DNA of 64,000 nt from Archivesica marissinica (GCA_014843695.1 CM026391.1:19296871-19360870); one strand, 5' to 3'; shown: positions 10,336-20,699, counted from the stretch's first letter. Numbers and translations: made by a program. Notes: generated from the sequence alone by a model not told the origin.

Positions 10336-10840
10336 TCCCCTCCGTGGTCGAGTGGTTAAGGTCGCTGACTTGTATACCACTGTAACTTATCATCTCTGAT
10401 GGTCACGGGTTCGAGCCCCGCTCAGACCGTGTCTCATTTATATGAAAAAGGTGGCAGTTAGTTTATACACATTTATTTTAGCTCGATTGCGAAACATGTT
10501 CCTATAACTTATACTAATCATTCTCTAGACCTCATTCCTGATGGAATCCATCGCCACGAGGGAGAGAGAAGAGGCATGTGGAATTTAAATGCCTTGCCTA
10601 AGGACACAATCGTAACGGCTCCAGTGGGGCTCGAACTCCGGGTCTTTCGCAGTTGAAGCGAACGCGCTACCACTGAGCTATCACGACTTCCACAAGTTGG
10701 CAGTTTCTTACGGAGGTTGGTGCACCAAGTACTGGTTAACCGCTGGAGCCTGCCCAGGAAAGGTGTTGTTAGGTAAACTGCCCGTCGCTCAAATTGGAAA
10801 CCGATAGCGACGTTAAATAAACTTAAATAAATAAAAAATA
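10336..10840 (+). mobile_element. SINE family D (tail D1) split by a SINE A insertion
   Basis: The head TCCGTGGTCGAGTGGTTAAG (A box) and ACGGGTTCGAGCCCC (B box) are separated by an extra stem (ATCATCTCTGATGGT), as in class II (Ser/Leu-type) tRNAs. The body has GGAGGTTGGTGCACCAAGTA. The tail at 10783-10812 is the CGTCGCT/AGCGACG hairpin with loop CAAATTGGAAACCGAT. The copy is flanked by AAATAAAAGATC-like direct repeats. Bases 10441-10690 are a later insertion. Confidence 0.9.
10441..10690 (-). mobile_element. SINE family A inserted in SINE D
   Basis: A complete family A copy in reverse. On its own strand it reads head (ATAGCTCAGTGGTAGCGCG), B box, body, then T2. The host sequence TGGCAGTT is present on both sides, giving a short target duplication. 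Confidence 0.9.
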
Positions 10841-10859
10841 AAAAAATAAAAAGATCTAG

Positions 10860-11160
10860 AAGGTGGAAGGTGACATTTTCATGTTCACTACTTGTGTTTC
10901 GTATTCGTCCGCGGGTTGCTTGGATTTTTTTAAATTTTAGCTATTTTCTGACAATCATAAACAGCTAGATATAAAGTAATATGTTGTAAATTGTAATGAA
11001 TTGGGTTTGTCTGTCGCTTTCAATCTTGACAGCAGGCAGAAACTAACTTAACAATTATATACCGGAACTATATTTGATTGCCAGCGTGCACACTAGCATA
11101 CCATAGGTTTTTATTTCATCTCGTGGTCACCGAAATATTGATCACTCGTATCAACGACTT
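10860..11160. other. No gene seen
   Basis: No supported exon or repeat. Confidence 0.4.
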
Positions 11161-11164
11161 CTGT

Positions 11165-11345
11165 TTTTACAACGATTAAAACGCAAGTTTTAAAGGAACT
11201 CTCGTTATGGAAAACCGGAGAACCTGGAGAAACCAAACTATTTGACATGGCGATAAGCGCATATCTCATAGTCGTCCCTGAACGGGGATCGAACCTGGGT
11301 AAACTGGTGAAAAGCGAATATGTTACCAACTGCGCTGATCATACA
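11165..11345 (-). repeat. Diverged SINE family C
   Basis: On the minus strand the order is TTCGCTTTTCACCAGTTT, CCCAGGTTCGATCCCCG, then CTCCAGGTTCTCCGG. This follows the family C head and body with many substitutions, so it is an old copy. Confidence 0.6.
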
Positions 11346-11349
11346 GGCG

Positions 11350-12180
11350 GGCTAACAAAACTCAATAATTTAACCCATGCGATCAAAGTGTTGAGCTGTG
11401 CATGCCACGGTTATTTCACTGTTTTTGCTTGAAATGTGTCAAATGTTCAATGGGATTTCAAGATTTTGGAAAAGATAAATGTGAAAGCATAAAATACCTA
11501 AGGACTTTTCATCCTCTGTTTGTGTTCAAACCAAAATACTGAAACACAGTTTCCCCTTCATTCAAAATACAGACGCAAACACCTCCAGCATCCATCTGCA
11601 TACTTGTAACGTGGTCGTAACAGTTGCGCATGCCCAAGGGGCAATTGTCCCTTAAACTGCTTATACTAGAGGGCTAATTGACTCGCGGTCAAGAGGTCGG
11701 CTAGGGAGCAAGTAAAATTACACAATATGGGCCCGTTGAGATCAGAGGGGCCACAGCTGTGATGTATGATGGACACATAACCAATACCGCCGACACACCG
11801 GGACATACCAGGATCTATTTGATTCTAGGTTCATGGCCATACAGAACGCTTCATATGCACTTTTATTTAATATATAAAAAGAGAACCTCGATTATGAATC
11901 AGTTAGTAACCGCCGCCTAAGAAGTGGTGTCATTGTCTCTTGTCCGTCCGTCCGCTTGTAAAATGTTATGTTGTACTTTCGTAGAATAAAAATCTGTATT
12001 ATTACAGTTAAATATATAATAAAACGTCATGTCTGGGAATGTGTAAGCTGGCTGCTTACGAGGGGTGACCGCTAACACGGGTATGACATGCACACAGTAT
12101 TTAAAAAATCTCATACTAAAATAGTCTAATTTCATTAAACACCTTTTGCTATGCACTTATTCAACATAAACATGTAAGTG
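11350..12180. other. No gene seen
   Basis: Mixed unique sequence. I found no splice-bounded coding segment and no family resemblance. Confidence 0.4.
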
Positions 12181-12182
12181 TA

Positions 12183-12460
12183 ATAAAAATAATAATAAAG
12201 ATTTATTTTACGAGAGAACTCGTTTAACAAAAGTTAATCTACCACGAGGTCCTAAATATATGTGCAAATCAAATGCAATCAAAAGATAGGACTATAAGTG
12301 AAAACTGCACATTTGAATTATATAGTAATTTTAAGGCTGATAAGTAGAGAAACTATATCTAATACGTTATGGAATATGATGATATATGAAATTGGCTAGT
12401 AGAGTAGAACAGGGGAATGAGACAATTAATGACAATATTTCTATATAACAATGTAAACTG
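12183..12460 (-). repeat. Repeat family E copy
   Basis: AATAATAATAAAG, TTATTTTACGAGAGAACTCG, AAAAGTTAATCTACCACGAG, and so on to GGGGAATGAGACAATTAATG. It matches the interrupted copy at 1320-1990 in order and spacing. Read on the minus strand it ends with AATAAA and (ATT)n. Confidence 0.75.
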
Positions 12461-12469
12461 TTTTAATTA

Positions 12470-13380
12470 CCTCGAGTTTAGTGTGTAGCCGGGCAAGGCG
12501 GTAACTTGGATACAATCTCAAACCCAATATTAAGTATTCTGATTGGTTAAACCGAGTGAAAATCTCAGATTGAACCAATCGGATCACTTGAGCATGAGAT
12601 CTAAGCGAACTGTTATGACATCCAGGTCAGGTCAAGCCAGCTTACGATCAATGTAGAATGAAGATGATCTCCCTAAATTATGAACCCTAAATTAAACCAA
12701 GCAAAGCCGGAACAACGTAAGGGGTCATAGTTTAATCATATTGTATTTGCTATTTGACATTTACATTACATTGTATAATCATGACATGGCAAAGAAAAGG
12801 GCAAAATGGGTTGGGCAACAAGTTCTAACAACATTAGTAAACTGCCCTACCCAATAAGGGGCCATTCTCGTGATATACTGTAACCTTTTAAAAACACTGG
12901 AAAAGCAATCAAACTAAACGGGATAAACAGAAAGAATAGATCGGTATTATATTTACGTCACTTCATGGTATGATGGAATGCGGTTGTGTTGCCTATATCG
13001 GTATGATGCGCTTAAGGGTGGGCTATCACTGTTGTCTAAAAAAGGGGATGCTATTGTCGCCGACAGCGTAGGGTGATTACGTCGGCCCCTATCCGTGTTA
13101 CGGACATTTAAGTGATTTTAGACTTCTTAACAATCAATGATGACACAATGGTAATAGTTTTTATCAATTTCGCTTCATTGGTGGAGATCGCTTAATGGGC
13201 AATTACCTGTAAAATTGTGCAATTTTCTGCAATTTTATGGTGGTTTTCACAGCGAGGTGTGACTTTCGAGTGGGCGTGGTTAACTGTTGTAATTCAGCCG
13301 AGCACGGGAGCATCACGCGCCTGCTACCATTAAACACCAGTGATTACAAATAAATGGGATATAATATGGGGGCAAATATG
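12470..13380. other. Mostly unassigned; includes dispersed repeat K
   Basis: TTGGGCAACAAGTTCTAACA plus ACATTAGTAAACTGCCC at 12810-12855 recurs in inverted form at 14405-14450 and 53893-53940. This marks a third kind of dispersed repeat. Nothing else is recognised. Confidence 0.45.
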
Positions 13381-13383
13381 TGT

Positions 13384-13472
13384 TTGTGTGTTTTACGTTT
13401 ATTTATCGTCGCTACCGGTTGGCCATATGAGCGACGCCTCCTTAAGGGATTAGTCATTTTAGATTTTTGGTG
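13384..13472 (-). repeat. SINE family B 3' fragment
   Basis: Reverse complement of tail T1 and the last body bases. Truncated, and abutted by a SINE A. Confidence 0.75.
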
Positions 13473-13645
13473 GAGAGTTTATGCATATTTATCTTAGCTC
13501 GATTGCGAAACATGTTCTTACAACTTATGTTTATCACTCTCGAGACCTCATTCCCGATGGAATCCATCGCCACGAGGGAGAGGGAGGCGGAGGCAACGTC
13601 GAATTTAAATGCCTTGCCTAAGGTCACAATCATAACGGCTCGAAC
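13473..13645 (-). repeat. SINE family A, head truncated
   Basis: T2 tail (TTATCTTAGCTCGATTGCG) and body (CTCGAGACCTCATTCCCGAT) in reverse, stopping near AACGGCTCGAACAC before the A box. Confidence 0.75.
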
Positions 13646-13687
13646 ACATTATTTTTCATTGTAAAAATACCGACTACGATTAAGTCG

Positions 13688-13984
13688 GTATGTGTGTTTT
13701 ACGTTTATTTATCGTCGCTACCGGTTGCCCATATGAGCGACGCCTCCTGAAGTGATTAGTCATTTTAGATTTTTTGGAGGATAGTGCAATGATACATAGA
13801 CAGAGACCCATTCCAGAGTCTCTTCTGGTTCTGTTACGTGCACGGTGTACAGCACCGACACGAGACCTCGGTTTAAAGTCCCATCTGAAAGACTGTTAAT
13901 TTTATTAGGGTCAGACGGGGGGGTCGAACCTACGATCCCTGGATTACCAGTCCAGTGTGTTATCATTGGACAACAGACCCGTCT
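13688..13984 (-). mobile_element. SINE family B, near full length
   Basis: Reverse copy with T1 hairpin, full body and a tRNA-like head. The head ends in ...TGTCCAATGATAACACACTGG on its own strand, so the A box is mutated. A 99-codon minus frame is incidental. Confidence 0.85.
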
Positions 13985-14450
13985 GTAAATATGCGAGAGA
14001 AGAGAGAGAGAAGATAAGAAGAGAGAGACATAGAGACTACCTGGATATGTCATCAACATTAATTTAGTTATATATACAGATCTATGTAAATCTGAGATCT
14101 TGTATTCAGTGTAGATCTATTCATCAATAAGTTCATGAAGTATGTGTACGTTACTTAGAAACAATATCGTATTTCCAACTACAGTTACTGTTATTTCCAA
14201 GACCGAATCAAATTAATTCCAAAGCATGCCCAAAGGAGAAACTCTAAACGCTAGCGAAAGCTTTAGGGAATCAGAATTGGACCTTTTTAATTGTATTTCA
14301 ACCCCAGTTTATAGCTTATATTACATTGACAAACAGCTAAATGATGCAAATATCATTAATAATTAAACACTCATTTGGACATATCATTACATATGGTCTG
14401 CTTTGGGGAGGGCAGTTTACTAATGTTGCTAGAACTTGTTGCCCAACTCT
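13985..14450. other. No gene; repeat K fragment at the end
   Basis: An AG-rich purine run near 13990-14035, then unassigned sequence. 14405-14450 matches repeat K in reverse. Confidence 0.4.
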
Positions 14451-14454
14451 GTTG

Positions 14455-14742
14455 TTTGTTTTTTACGTTTATTTATCGTCGCTACCGGTTACCCATATGA
14501 GCGACGCCTCCTGAAGAGATTAGTCATTTTAGATTTTGGAGGATAGTGCATGATACAGACAGAGACCCATTCCAGAGTCTCCTCTGGTTCTTTTACGTTG
14601 CACGGTGTAAAGCACCGACACGAGACCTCGGTTTAACGTCCCATCTGAAAGACTGTTAATTTTATTAGGGTCAGACGGGGGATCGAACCTGCGATCCCTG
14701 GATTACCAGTCCAGCTTGTTACCACTGGACTACAGATCCAAT
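14455..14742 (-). mobile_element. SINE family B, near full length
   Basis: Complete reverse copy: T1 tail, body, B box (GGGGGATCGAACCTGCG on plus) and intact A box (CCACTGGACTACAGATCC on plus). Confidence 0.88.
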
Positions 14743-14876
14743 TTATATAAATAATACAATAAAACTATAGGCAAGGGAAACAACCATAGTTTAACAATGT
14801 AACAACGCCTTGATAGGGTTACCTCCCATGTATTGTTATCCTACTTGAAAAAATGATTACAGGGACATAGTATAGT

Positions 14877-15110
14877 CACATCCGTGACCGAGTGGTTTAG
14901 GTCGCCGACATTGTAACTTATCATCTCTGATGGTCACAGGTTCGAGCCTCACTCAGACCGTGTATCTTTATATGAAAATGTTGGTAGTTTCTTACGGAGT
15001 TTGGTACACCAAGTACTGGTTACTCGCTGGAGCCTGAGTCTGCTCAGGAAATGTGTTGTTAGGTAAACCGTCCGGCGCTCAAATGGTAGCGACGTTAAAT
15101 AAACTTAAGA
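14877..15110 (+). mobile_element. SINE family D (tail D1)
   Basis: Head TCCGTGACCGAGTGG, class II-type extra stem, B box CACAGGTTCGAGCC, body with GGAGTTTGGTACACC. The tail has lost one arm of the hairpin (GGCGCTCAAATGG, then TAGCGACGTTAAATAAAC). Confidence 0.85.
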
Positions 15111-15215
15111 TATGATATAAAATGATAACACCAATAGTTATTTCCGATTAATTTATTCATACAGCCACATTCGTTCATACAAATCATCTCTGTTAACATT
15201 TATCATACAATACAG

Positions 15216-15422
15216 CAGTGGCGTAGCTTGGCTGGAATCGATGTGTAGGCCAACTTAGAACTTACGACGGGAGGGGGTCCGGTGGTCGTCCCCAGGAAAA
15301 CTATTTATAGCGTATATAATTTAATCCTGGCCTCCCAATTTTGGTTGCAGATTTTGCATTTTTATTTTTTCGATTTTTCGGGGGAAAGTATAGGCCACGA
15401 TCTATAGGAAGCTACGCCAATG
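15216..15422. mobile_element. hAT-like MITE candidate
   Basis: The left end CAGTGGCGTAGCTTGG and right end GGAAGCTACGCCAATG are inverted copies, about 207 bp apart, with no coding capacity. CAGTGGCGTAGC is the kind of terminus known from hAT elements. An exact 8-bp target duplication was not found, so the class is tentative. Confidence 0.55.
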
Positions 15423-15794
15423 TACAGTAATATAAGTATAATTTATTTATACAAATAACATTTTAATAGGTTACAGTGGACATCGGACCGAACAAAATAC
15501 TTTGACATAACTGAAGTTTGACTTAGTGAAATTCGATATAAACGGAGCCAGTTATGTGTAAAATGAGTGTCTGAAACGGGACTTTGATCCGACTTCGAGA
15601 TAACCGGAGAATTCGACATAACCGACTTTGACATAGCGGATGTAGACTGTATAAATTTTGTTTGTTACAGTGTATGATCAAACTATGTATATTGCACTGA
15701 AGGAACAGCGAAATCATTATTATCCTGTGTGGCTTGCACGACTCGTGATAATCTTAGCTTTCTATGTTCGTGAAATAGTATTCGGGTATTCAGT

Positions 15795-16010
15795 TAATCC
15801 TTTCCTTCATAGAGATTTAGGTTAATATACTATTATATCTCCATACAAACGAACAGCCATTTAACACTTTCCTTCATAGAGATTTAGGTTAATATACTAT
15901 TATATCTCCATACAAACAACAGCCATTTAGCTATCATGCAGTGGATAGATAAGTAGTGGCCATATCTATCCTGCCTCCATGGATATTACTGGGATTACAT
16001 GAGATTCTGG
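15795..16010 (+). repeat. Dispersed repeat G with 67-bp tandem duplication
   Basis: CTTTCCTTCATAGAGATTTA plus GGTTAATATACTATTATATC occurs twice with a 67-bp period. It is followed by TAGCTATCATGCAGTGGATA and a stretch to GGGATTACATGAGATTCTGG. The same order recurs in inverse orientation at 55475-55612. Confidence 0.7.
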
Positions 16011-16735
16011 CCTTAATTATGAACAGGAAGTCAATTTTCATAACTACCCACACATATTCCAAATGGCAGCCATTTTGAACAATATTTCAAGGTTTCAAAG
16101 TGCGATTTACAATGTTATGATCACATGGGGCTTATCTGTGACGCTAGCGGCGTAAATAACAGTCAAATATGTCACGGAATTTCATTAGAATTGTGTCGTT
16201 ACGTAGATTTTAGTTCCATTCAAATATTTAATTAAGACTGAAGCACTGCCCGTGTTAAGTCGTTAGCACTTTAATCTTTACAAGTACTTTAATCATTACA
16301 GCCAGGCAACAGTCATATTGGTGTCATTCAGTCATTGGTTAATATTTAGAGATGACTGTTTTCATTAGCTCCATGCACCCTTATAGTTTCGCGCATGCGA
16401 TATTTCGTGCCACTTGAATGAATTTTGTTGTCACCTTTCGAACTTTTTGAAATAGTTCCAGAGTGTTCAGTTGCAAATAAGAATAACACATTAACGAATT
16501 GTCGTCTGCTTCAATCTATTTATAGACTTTATTTTACCCAACATTCAAAGAGTTAAATGGGCAAACACTCTGCCGAAGATATTCCATTAATATATAAAAC
16601 ACATCACATACGTCGACAGTTCATCTGCATACTTTTATATACTTTTATATACTTTTATATATAAGTTATTTATCTGTTTATCACGTATTGAAGTGCTTCC
16701 TGTTGACATCTACTGTGACCTTGATGCTATCGTGA
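16011..16735. other. Downstream flank of the hydrolase gene
   Basis: No exon seen. TTTTATATACTTTTATATAC simple repeat near 16632-16660. The 3' untranslated region of the minus-strand hydrolase gene would lie here; an exact polyadenylation site is not evident. Confidence 0.35.
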
Positions 16736-16738
16736 CCC

Positions 16739-16828
16739 TCAGCTGCCACGGTATGTGCTGTACCCGTAAGGGCTCAACAACAAGGGAACATGGTAATGCT
16801 TCGTTGCATCCACTATTCTGAAGACAAC
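16739..16828 (-). CDS. URAH: URAH exon 3 (terminal)
   Basis: 90 bases after acceptor CATGTGTTTCAG. It encodes [20 protein letters not shown] and then YGYSTYRGS, with a TGA stop at 16741-16739. YRGS at the very C-terminus is the family hallmark that lines the active site. Confidence 0.95.
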   Translation of the reverse strand, partial: VVFRIVDATKHYHVPLLLSPYGYSTYRGS

Positions 16829-19800
16829 CTGAAACACATGGAACATAATTAGTTGATATTTAAAATCTAAGTTAAAAGTATATCACTACACAAGAGGCTT
16901 TATTCTGGACACTGGTTGCCCATGGCGACAATATCAGTAAACACCCTTAGGTATCTCTGGATCGCTACCATCAGACGGATCTGTAGTCCAGTGGTAACAC
17001 GCTGGACTGGTAATCCAGGGATAACAGGTTCGATCGCCCGTCTGACCCTAATAAAATTAACAGTCTTTCAGATGGGATGTTAAACCGAGGTCTCGTGTCG
17101 GTGCTTTACACCGTGCACGTAAAAGAACCAGAGGAGACTCTGGAATGGGTCTCTGTCTGTATCATGCTCTATCCTCCAAAAATCTAAAATGACTAATCTC
17201 TTCAGGAGGCGTCGCTCATCTGGGCAACTGGTAGCGACGATAAATAAACATAAAACACCAGGATCACTACCATGCCCATATTGAGTATCTAAATAAGAAC
17301 AGACAACTGAGAAGTGACTCCGACGGGATTCCCACCCAAGGCGCCACATTTCATAGTCTTCTACAAAACCACTATAACATAATCAGTGAAACCTGTCTTA
17401 AGCAGCCACCCAAGGGAAGCTTAGCAGTTCATCAATTTAGCAACGCTGGCTTGTATACAGCAAACCTATACACGACATCACACTGTTTTATCAACTGTTT
17501 ATTGATTTACTACCAACATCACACTGTTTTATCAACTGTTTATTGATTTACTACCAGTTAGTACTAGCCTGGGTTCCAGTTTGTCGATTTTTCACCAATT
17601 TACTTCTGGCAAAATGATATTATCAGAAACTCAATATGGCCCAATTAATGATCTCGGTATTAAAATATATTAATATGACTGACCAGGCAAAACATATCAA
17701 TGCCTGTTCTCAGCTAGTTAAAGCGACACTACATCGGTGAAAACACAAGTTTCTACAGAATGTATTTTCCTATTATATAGTATAATTGTTTTCCAAATAT
17801 TTGCCTCAAATACTGAATATTTCAACTAATAAACAAACGTCGTATACGCGGTTTGTTGACAACAAAATAATGTAAACATCCATGCGTAATACAACTAGTG
17901 TATCCTGAATAACACGATTTATGGTACAGATTTACCGTTATATCTCACATGTGTGCCTATTTATTTGTAGACTATTCTTGGTTAAATTATCTCTAAGCGA
18001 CATTATCTCGCATTTAGTATTGACTCCGATGACAAAACGAACGTAAATTCAGGAGCATGGATGACCATTATATGAAATCATACTTTCAATACACAAAAAC
18101 ACTGTTTATTGATTCAATGTTAGTGTTCGAATGTATTTGGAAGAATTTGTAGTAGCAATGCATTTATACGTGAAAAAATGCATTTTATTTGTTTTTTTGC
18201 GATGCAATGTCGCTTTAAATACCTCGACATATGGATAAAAGCCGGTGGTGTTTTGTTGTTTGAAATAAGAGTCTGTGTCGAAATGTAGCCTATATACACC
18301 AGGTTGCCAGCTACCTCCCGCATCAAACCGACCTCGACCATCACCATTGGTTGTGCTACATAAGAAATTAGTTCATACAAATTTATTTTAGGTCGATGGC
18401 GAAACAAGTATATAGACCATTAGATAGATCGCTCTCGAGACCTCGTTCCTGATGGAATCCATTGTCGACAGAGAGAAGAGGCAAAGTGAATTTAATTATT
18501 TAGTTTATACAAATTTATTTTAGTTCGGTTGCGAAACAAGTTCTTACAACGTATATTAATCACTCTCTACACTGTTTGCTATTCGGATAGTGGAGCTGAA
18601 ACACCTGAAACAGCTGAATATCAAACAACATAGATCCTGATCAGACACGGCGCTACGCTACAGCTGATCTGGATCTATGTTGTTTGCACATTCCGTCCAA
18701 TATATGTGACAGGTTACGGGTTAAAATGAATGATCTCTTTGTATCTACACCATAACACCCATTCAATAAACCTCTCTTACTTTCACCAGTAATGCAAGAA
18801 TCAAAGCAAAATTCTCATTTAGTTTCAAGTTTGGCATCTAAATATAGACTGCGTAGATTCAAAACTTTGAGTCGCTGTCAAGGTCTCTGAATATATTACA
18901 GAATAAGAAGAATTAAAAACACAATCATCAACACAGAGTACAATCCTCTTCACAATGTTATGTTATATTTCGGGTTTTACGTCTGCATCAGCACCATTTC
19001 GGGCTATATCGCCGGCGGGCAGTTTACTTAACAACACCTTTCCTGGGCAGGCTCCAGCGGTTAACCAGTACTTGGTGCACCAACCTCCGTAAGAAACTGC
19101 CAACTTTTTCATATAAAGGAGACACGGCCTGAGCGGGGCTCTAACCCGTGACCATCAGTGATGATAGGTTAAAGTGGTATACAAGTCAGCGACCGTAACC
19201 ACTCGACCACGGAGGCGGACTCTCTTCACAATATACAAAAAAATAAAATAATACAAAATGTATTTATTTGACAATGATCGCGAAACAAGTTTTAATGCCT
19301 TGCTCAAAGGGCACAATCGTAACGTTTACAGCTGGACGCAAACTCCGAGCCTCTTAACACCAGAAGCGAACACGCTATCACGACTTCCATTGGTAAAGAG
19401 CGTGCTAACCACGGTATTAATCAGAATAATATATAACTGTACTATTAAAATATACAGTAACATATACAAATATTTGTGCTTACATGAAATTAGTTGCTTC
19501 CAAAATACATTTTTGTCAAACTTCAACCATCTTTGCTAACAACTGGATAGCTTCCTCACTTAACCCATTTCATTCTGGATACATTTAAAGGCTTTTGCAA
19601 ACAACATAGATCCAGATCAGCCGCAGCGCGACGCTGCATGCTGATCAGGATCTATGTTGTTTGCTACATAGCCAAGTATCTTGGCAAGATCATCTGAATA
19701 GCAAACAGCATTGAGTCTGATCAGAAGGCAATTTCCGTGGCGGCTGATCTGGCTCTATGTTCTTTGCCTATACTGTTTGAACAGTATCCAGAATCAAATG

Positions 19801-20675
19801 GGTTAATGACATATTTCAAAATATTTGACTGTTATTTTCAGAGTTAACCCTTTCAACACCACAGACCTCTAAATTGGCTTACAAAAAAGTGTAGATCCAG
19901 ATGAGCCGGCTCGTGACGAGCCGTCTCATCAGGATCTGCACTTTTTTCAAGTAATATAACTATTTTTAGAAATAAAATTACCGTACCCATTTTGATAAAT
20001 GAACGGTATCCAGAATGAAATGGGTTAAAAGAATTCGATAACGCCAGTGGGATACGAACCTACAGCGGAAAGGGAGAAATGATTTGAATACAACCTTACC
20101 ATCGGCACCGGAACAAAACAAAACATCTATTTCTTTGAGATTTAACAATGAACAAAATTTGTTTCAAATTCAGGTAATGGAAAATGGAAAAAATTTGTTT
20201 CAAATTCAGGTAATGGAAAATGGAAAAAAATTGTTTCAAATTCAGGTAATGGAAAATGGAAAAAAATTGTTTCAAATTCAGGTAATGGAAAATGGAAAAA
20301 ATTTGTTTCAAATTCAGGTAATGGAAAATGGAAAAAAATTGTTTCAAATTCAGGTAATGGAAAATAGAAAAAAATTGTTTCAAATTCAGGTAATGGAAAA
20401 TAGAAAAAAATTGTTTCAAATTCAGGTAATGGAAAATGGGAAACATTTGTTTCAAATTCAGGTAATGGAAAATGGAAAAAATTTAAACTGCTAGACACTT
20501 TCAACATGAGAAAGACATGTAGATGTAAATGAAAGTCTAACCCCTTTTCAATGAAATCAAATCCTCCACTTGTATTCTGCCTGCATAGTTTCATGGGAAC
20601 GTTGGCTGCGGGTAACCCTGTTGCTGTATCCAGAATGTGTGTGGTCAACGGGGTAACTGTGCTGGCCATTGTCAC
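16739..20675 (-). CDS. URAH: 5-hydroxyisourate hydrolase (transthyretin-like), complete 3-exon gene
   Basis: Hydrolyses 5-hydroxyisourate, the product of urate oxidase, in the urate-to-allantoin pathway; the enzyme is often peroxisomal. Coding exons are 20669-20542, 18355-18223 and 16828-16739 (stop included), giving 116 residues against 118 that I recall for mouse. Family landmarks are [18 protein letters not shown] at residues 7-24 with catalytic His11, NGDGR with Arg50, YHVPLLLSP with His100, and the C-terminal YRGS signature. Splice sites are GG|GTTAGA, TATGTAG|C, GAG|GTATTT and GTTTCAG|G, and phases agree (phase 2, then 0). A TTATTTGCAG acceptor 6 bases before the ATG implies an upstream leader exon not located. 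No defects seen. Exon joins were read by eye. Confidence 0.95.
16972..17260 (+). mobile_element. SINE family B in URAH intron 2, with target duplication
   Basis: Full copy: head, body and T1 hairpin (one stem base changed). Flanked by GGATCGCTACCAT at 16959-16971 and GGATCACTACCAT at 17261-17273, a 13-bp target duplication with one difference. It lies antisense to the gene. Confidence 0.92.
17475..17560. repeat. 41-bp tandem duplication
   Basis: ACATCACACTGTTTTATCAA plus CTGTTTATTGATTTACTACC occurs twice in direct succession inside URAH intron 2. Confidence 0.8.
17563..17715 (+). repeat. Dispersed repeat H
   Basis: CCTGGGTTCCAGTTTGTCGA, then TGATATTATCAGAAACTCAA and CTGACCAGGCAAAACATATC. 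It matches, in reverse, 52138-52262. A fragment is at 44997-45025. Confidence 0.7.
17717..18218. mobile_element. MITE with TTAAAGCGACA termini in URAH intron 2
   Basis: Ends read TTAAAGCGACACTACATCG and, inverted, TTAAAGCGACATTGCATCG, about 502 bp apart. An additional internal AAGCGACATTATCTCGCAT occurs at 17997. The left 150 bp is shared, in reverse, with the two duplicated segments at 32434-32570 and 32873-33010. No transposase. The right end is only 4-5 bases from the exon 2 donor. Confidence 0.7.
18223..18355 (-). CDS. URAH: URAH exon 2
   Basis: 133 bases after acceptor TTCTTATGTAG. It encodes residues 43-87, including NGDGR and a block ending in GFYPYVE, with [12 protein letters not shown] between them. 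The donor GAG|GTATTT is followed after a few bases by the end of a MITE. Confidence 0.94.
18369..18568 (-). repeat. Two SINE family A tail/body fragments
   Basis: 18369-18497 carries the T2 tail and part of the body (CTCGAGACCTCGTTCCTGAT). 18500-18568 is a second T2 tail. Both are in URAH intron 1. Confidence 0.7.
18622..18687. repeat. Hairpin module J (copy 1)
   Basis: CAAACAACATAGATCCTGAT and ATCTGGATCTATGTTGTTTG form an inverted repeat around a GC-rich centre. Related hairpins are at 19594-19666, 19707-19770 and 19884-19955. From memory, similar CAAACA...TGTTTG hairpins are common in bivalve DNA. Confidence 0.75.
18966..19220 (-). mobile_element. SINE family D (tail D2) in URAH intron 1
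   Basis: Same head and body as the D1 copies, but the tail is CGCCGGCGATATAGCCC, then ATGGTGCTGATGCAGACG and GTAAAACCCGAAATATAACA, unrelated to the T1 hairpin. The A box is weakened (GGTTACGG). Confidence 0.88.
19256..19396 (-). repeat. SINE family A with internal deletion
   Basis: The T2 tail (CGCGAAACAAGTTTTAATGCC) joins directly to the head-proximal body, so about 90 bases are missing. The join lies at a TTTTAA/AATGCC stretch. Confidence 0.65.
19564..19802. mobile_element. piggyBac-type MITE 1 with two internal hairpins
   Basis: TTAA|CCCATTTCATTCTGG on the left and CCAGAATCAAATGGG|TTAA on the right. The termini are inverted with one mismatch and flanked by TTAA, the piggyBac target signature. 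The 239-bp body has no transposase but contains hairpin module J twice. Lies in URAH intron 1. Confidence 0.82.
19848..20024. mobile_element. piggyBac-type MITE 2 with one internal hairpin
   Basis: TTAA|CCCTTTCA on the left and TGAAATGGG|TTAA on the right, 177 bp apart. It encloses a hairpin GTGTAGATCCAGATGAGCC / CTCATCAGGATCTGCAC. It is separated from MITE 1 by about 40 bp. Confidence 0.8.
20150..20490. repeat. 36-bp minisatellite in URAH intron 1, about 9-10 units
   Basis: The unit is TTTGTTTCAAATTCAGGTAA plus TGGAAAATGGAAAAAA. Being divisible by three and free of stops, it opens long frames on both strands ([11 protein letters not shown] forward, FPLPEFET reverse). None of these is supported as protein. 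It ends about 50 bp from the exon 1 donor. Confidence 0.92.
20542..20675 (-). CDS. URAH: URAH exon 1 (start codon exon)
   Basis: The exon begins after TTATTTGCAG at 20676. ATG is at 20669-20667 in the context GACAATGG. It encodes residues 1-42 plus two bases of Gly43 and includes the family N-terminal block with His11. The donor is GG|GTTAGA. A frame continuing past the donor runs into the 36-bp intronic minisatellite and is not coding. Confidence 0.93.
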
Positions 20676-20699
20676 CTGCAAATAACACGCCAAGTAATA

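Noticed and set aside
10336..10430. Possible functional class II tRNA gene
   Set aside because: It is the head of SINE D, with a body and tail attached and target duplications around the whole unit.
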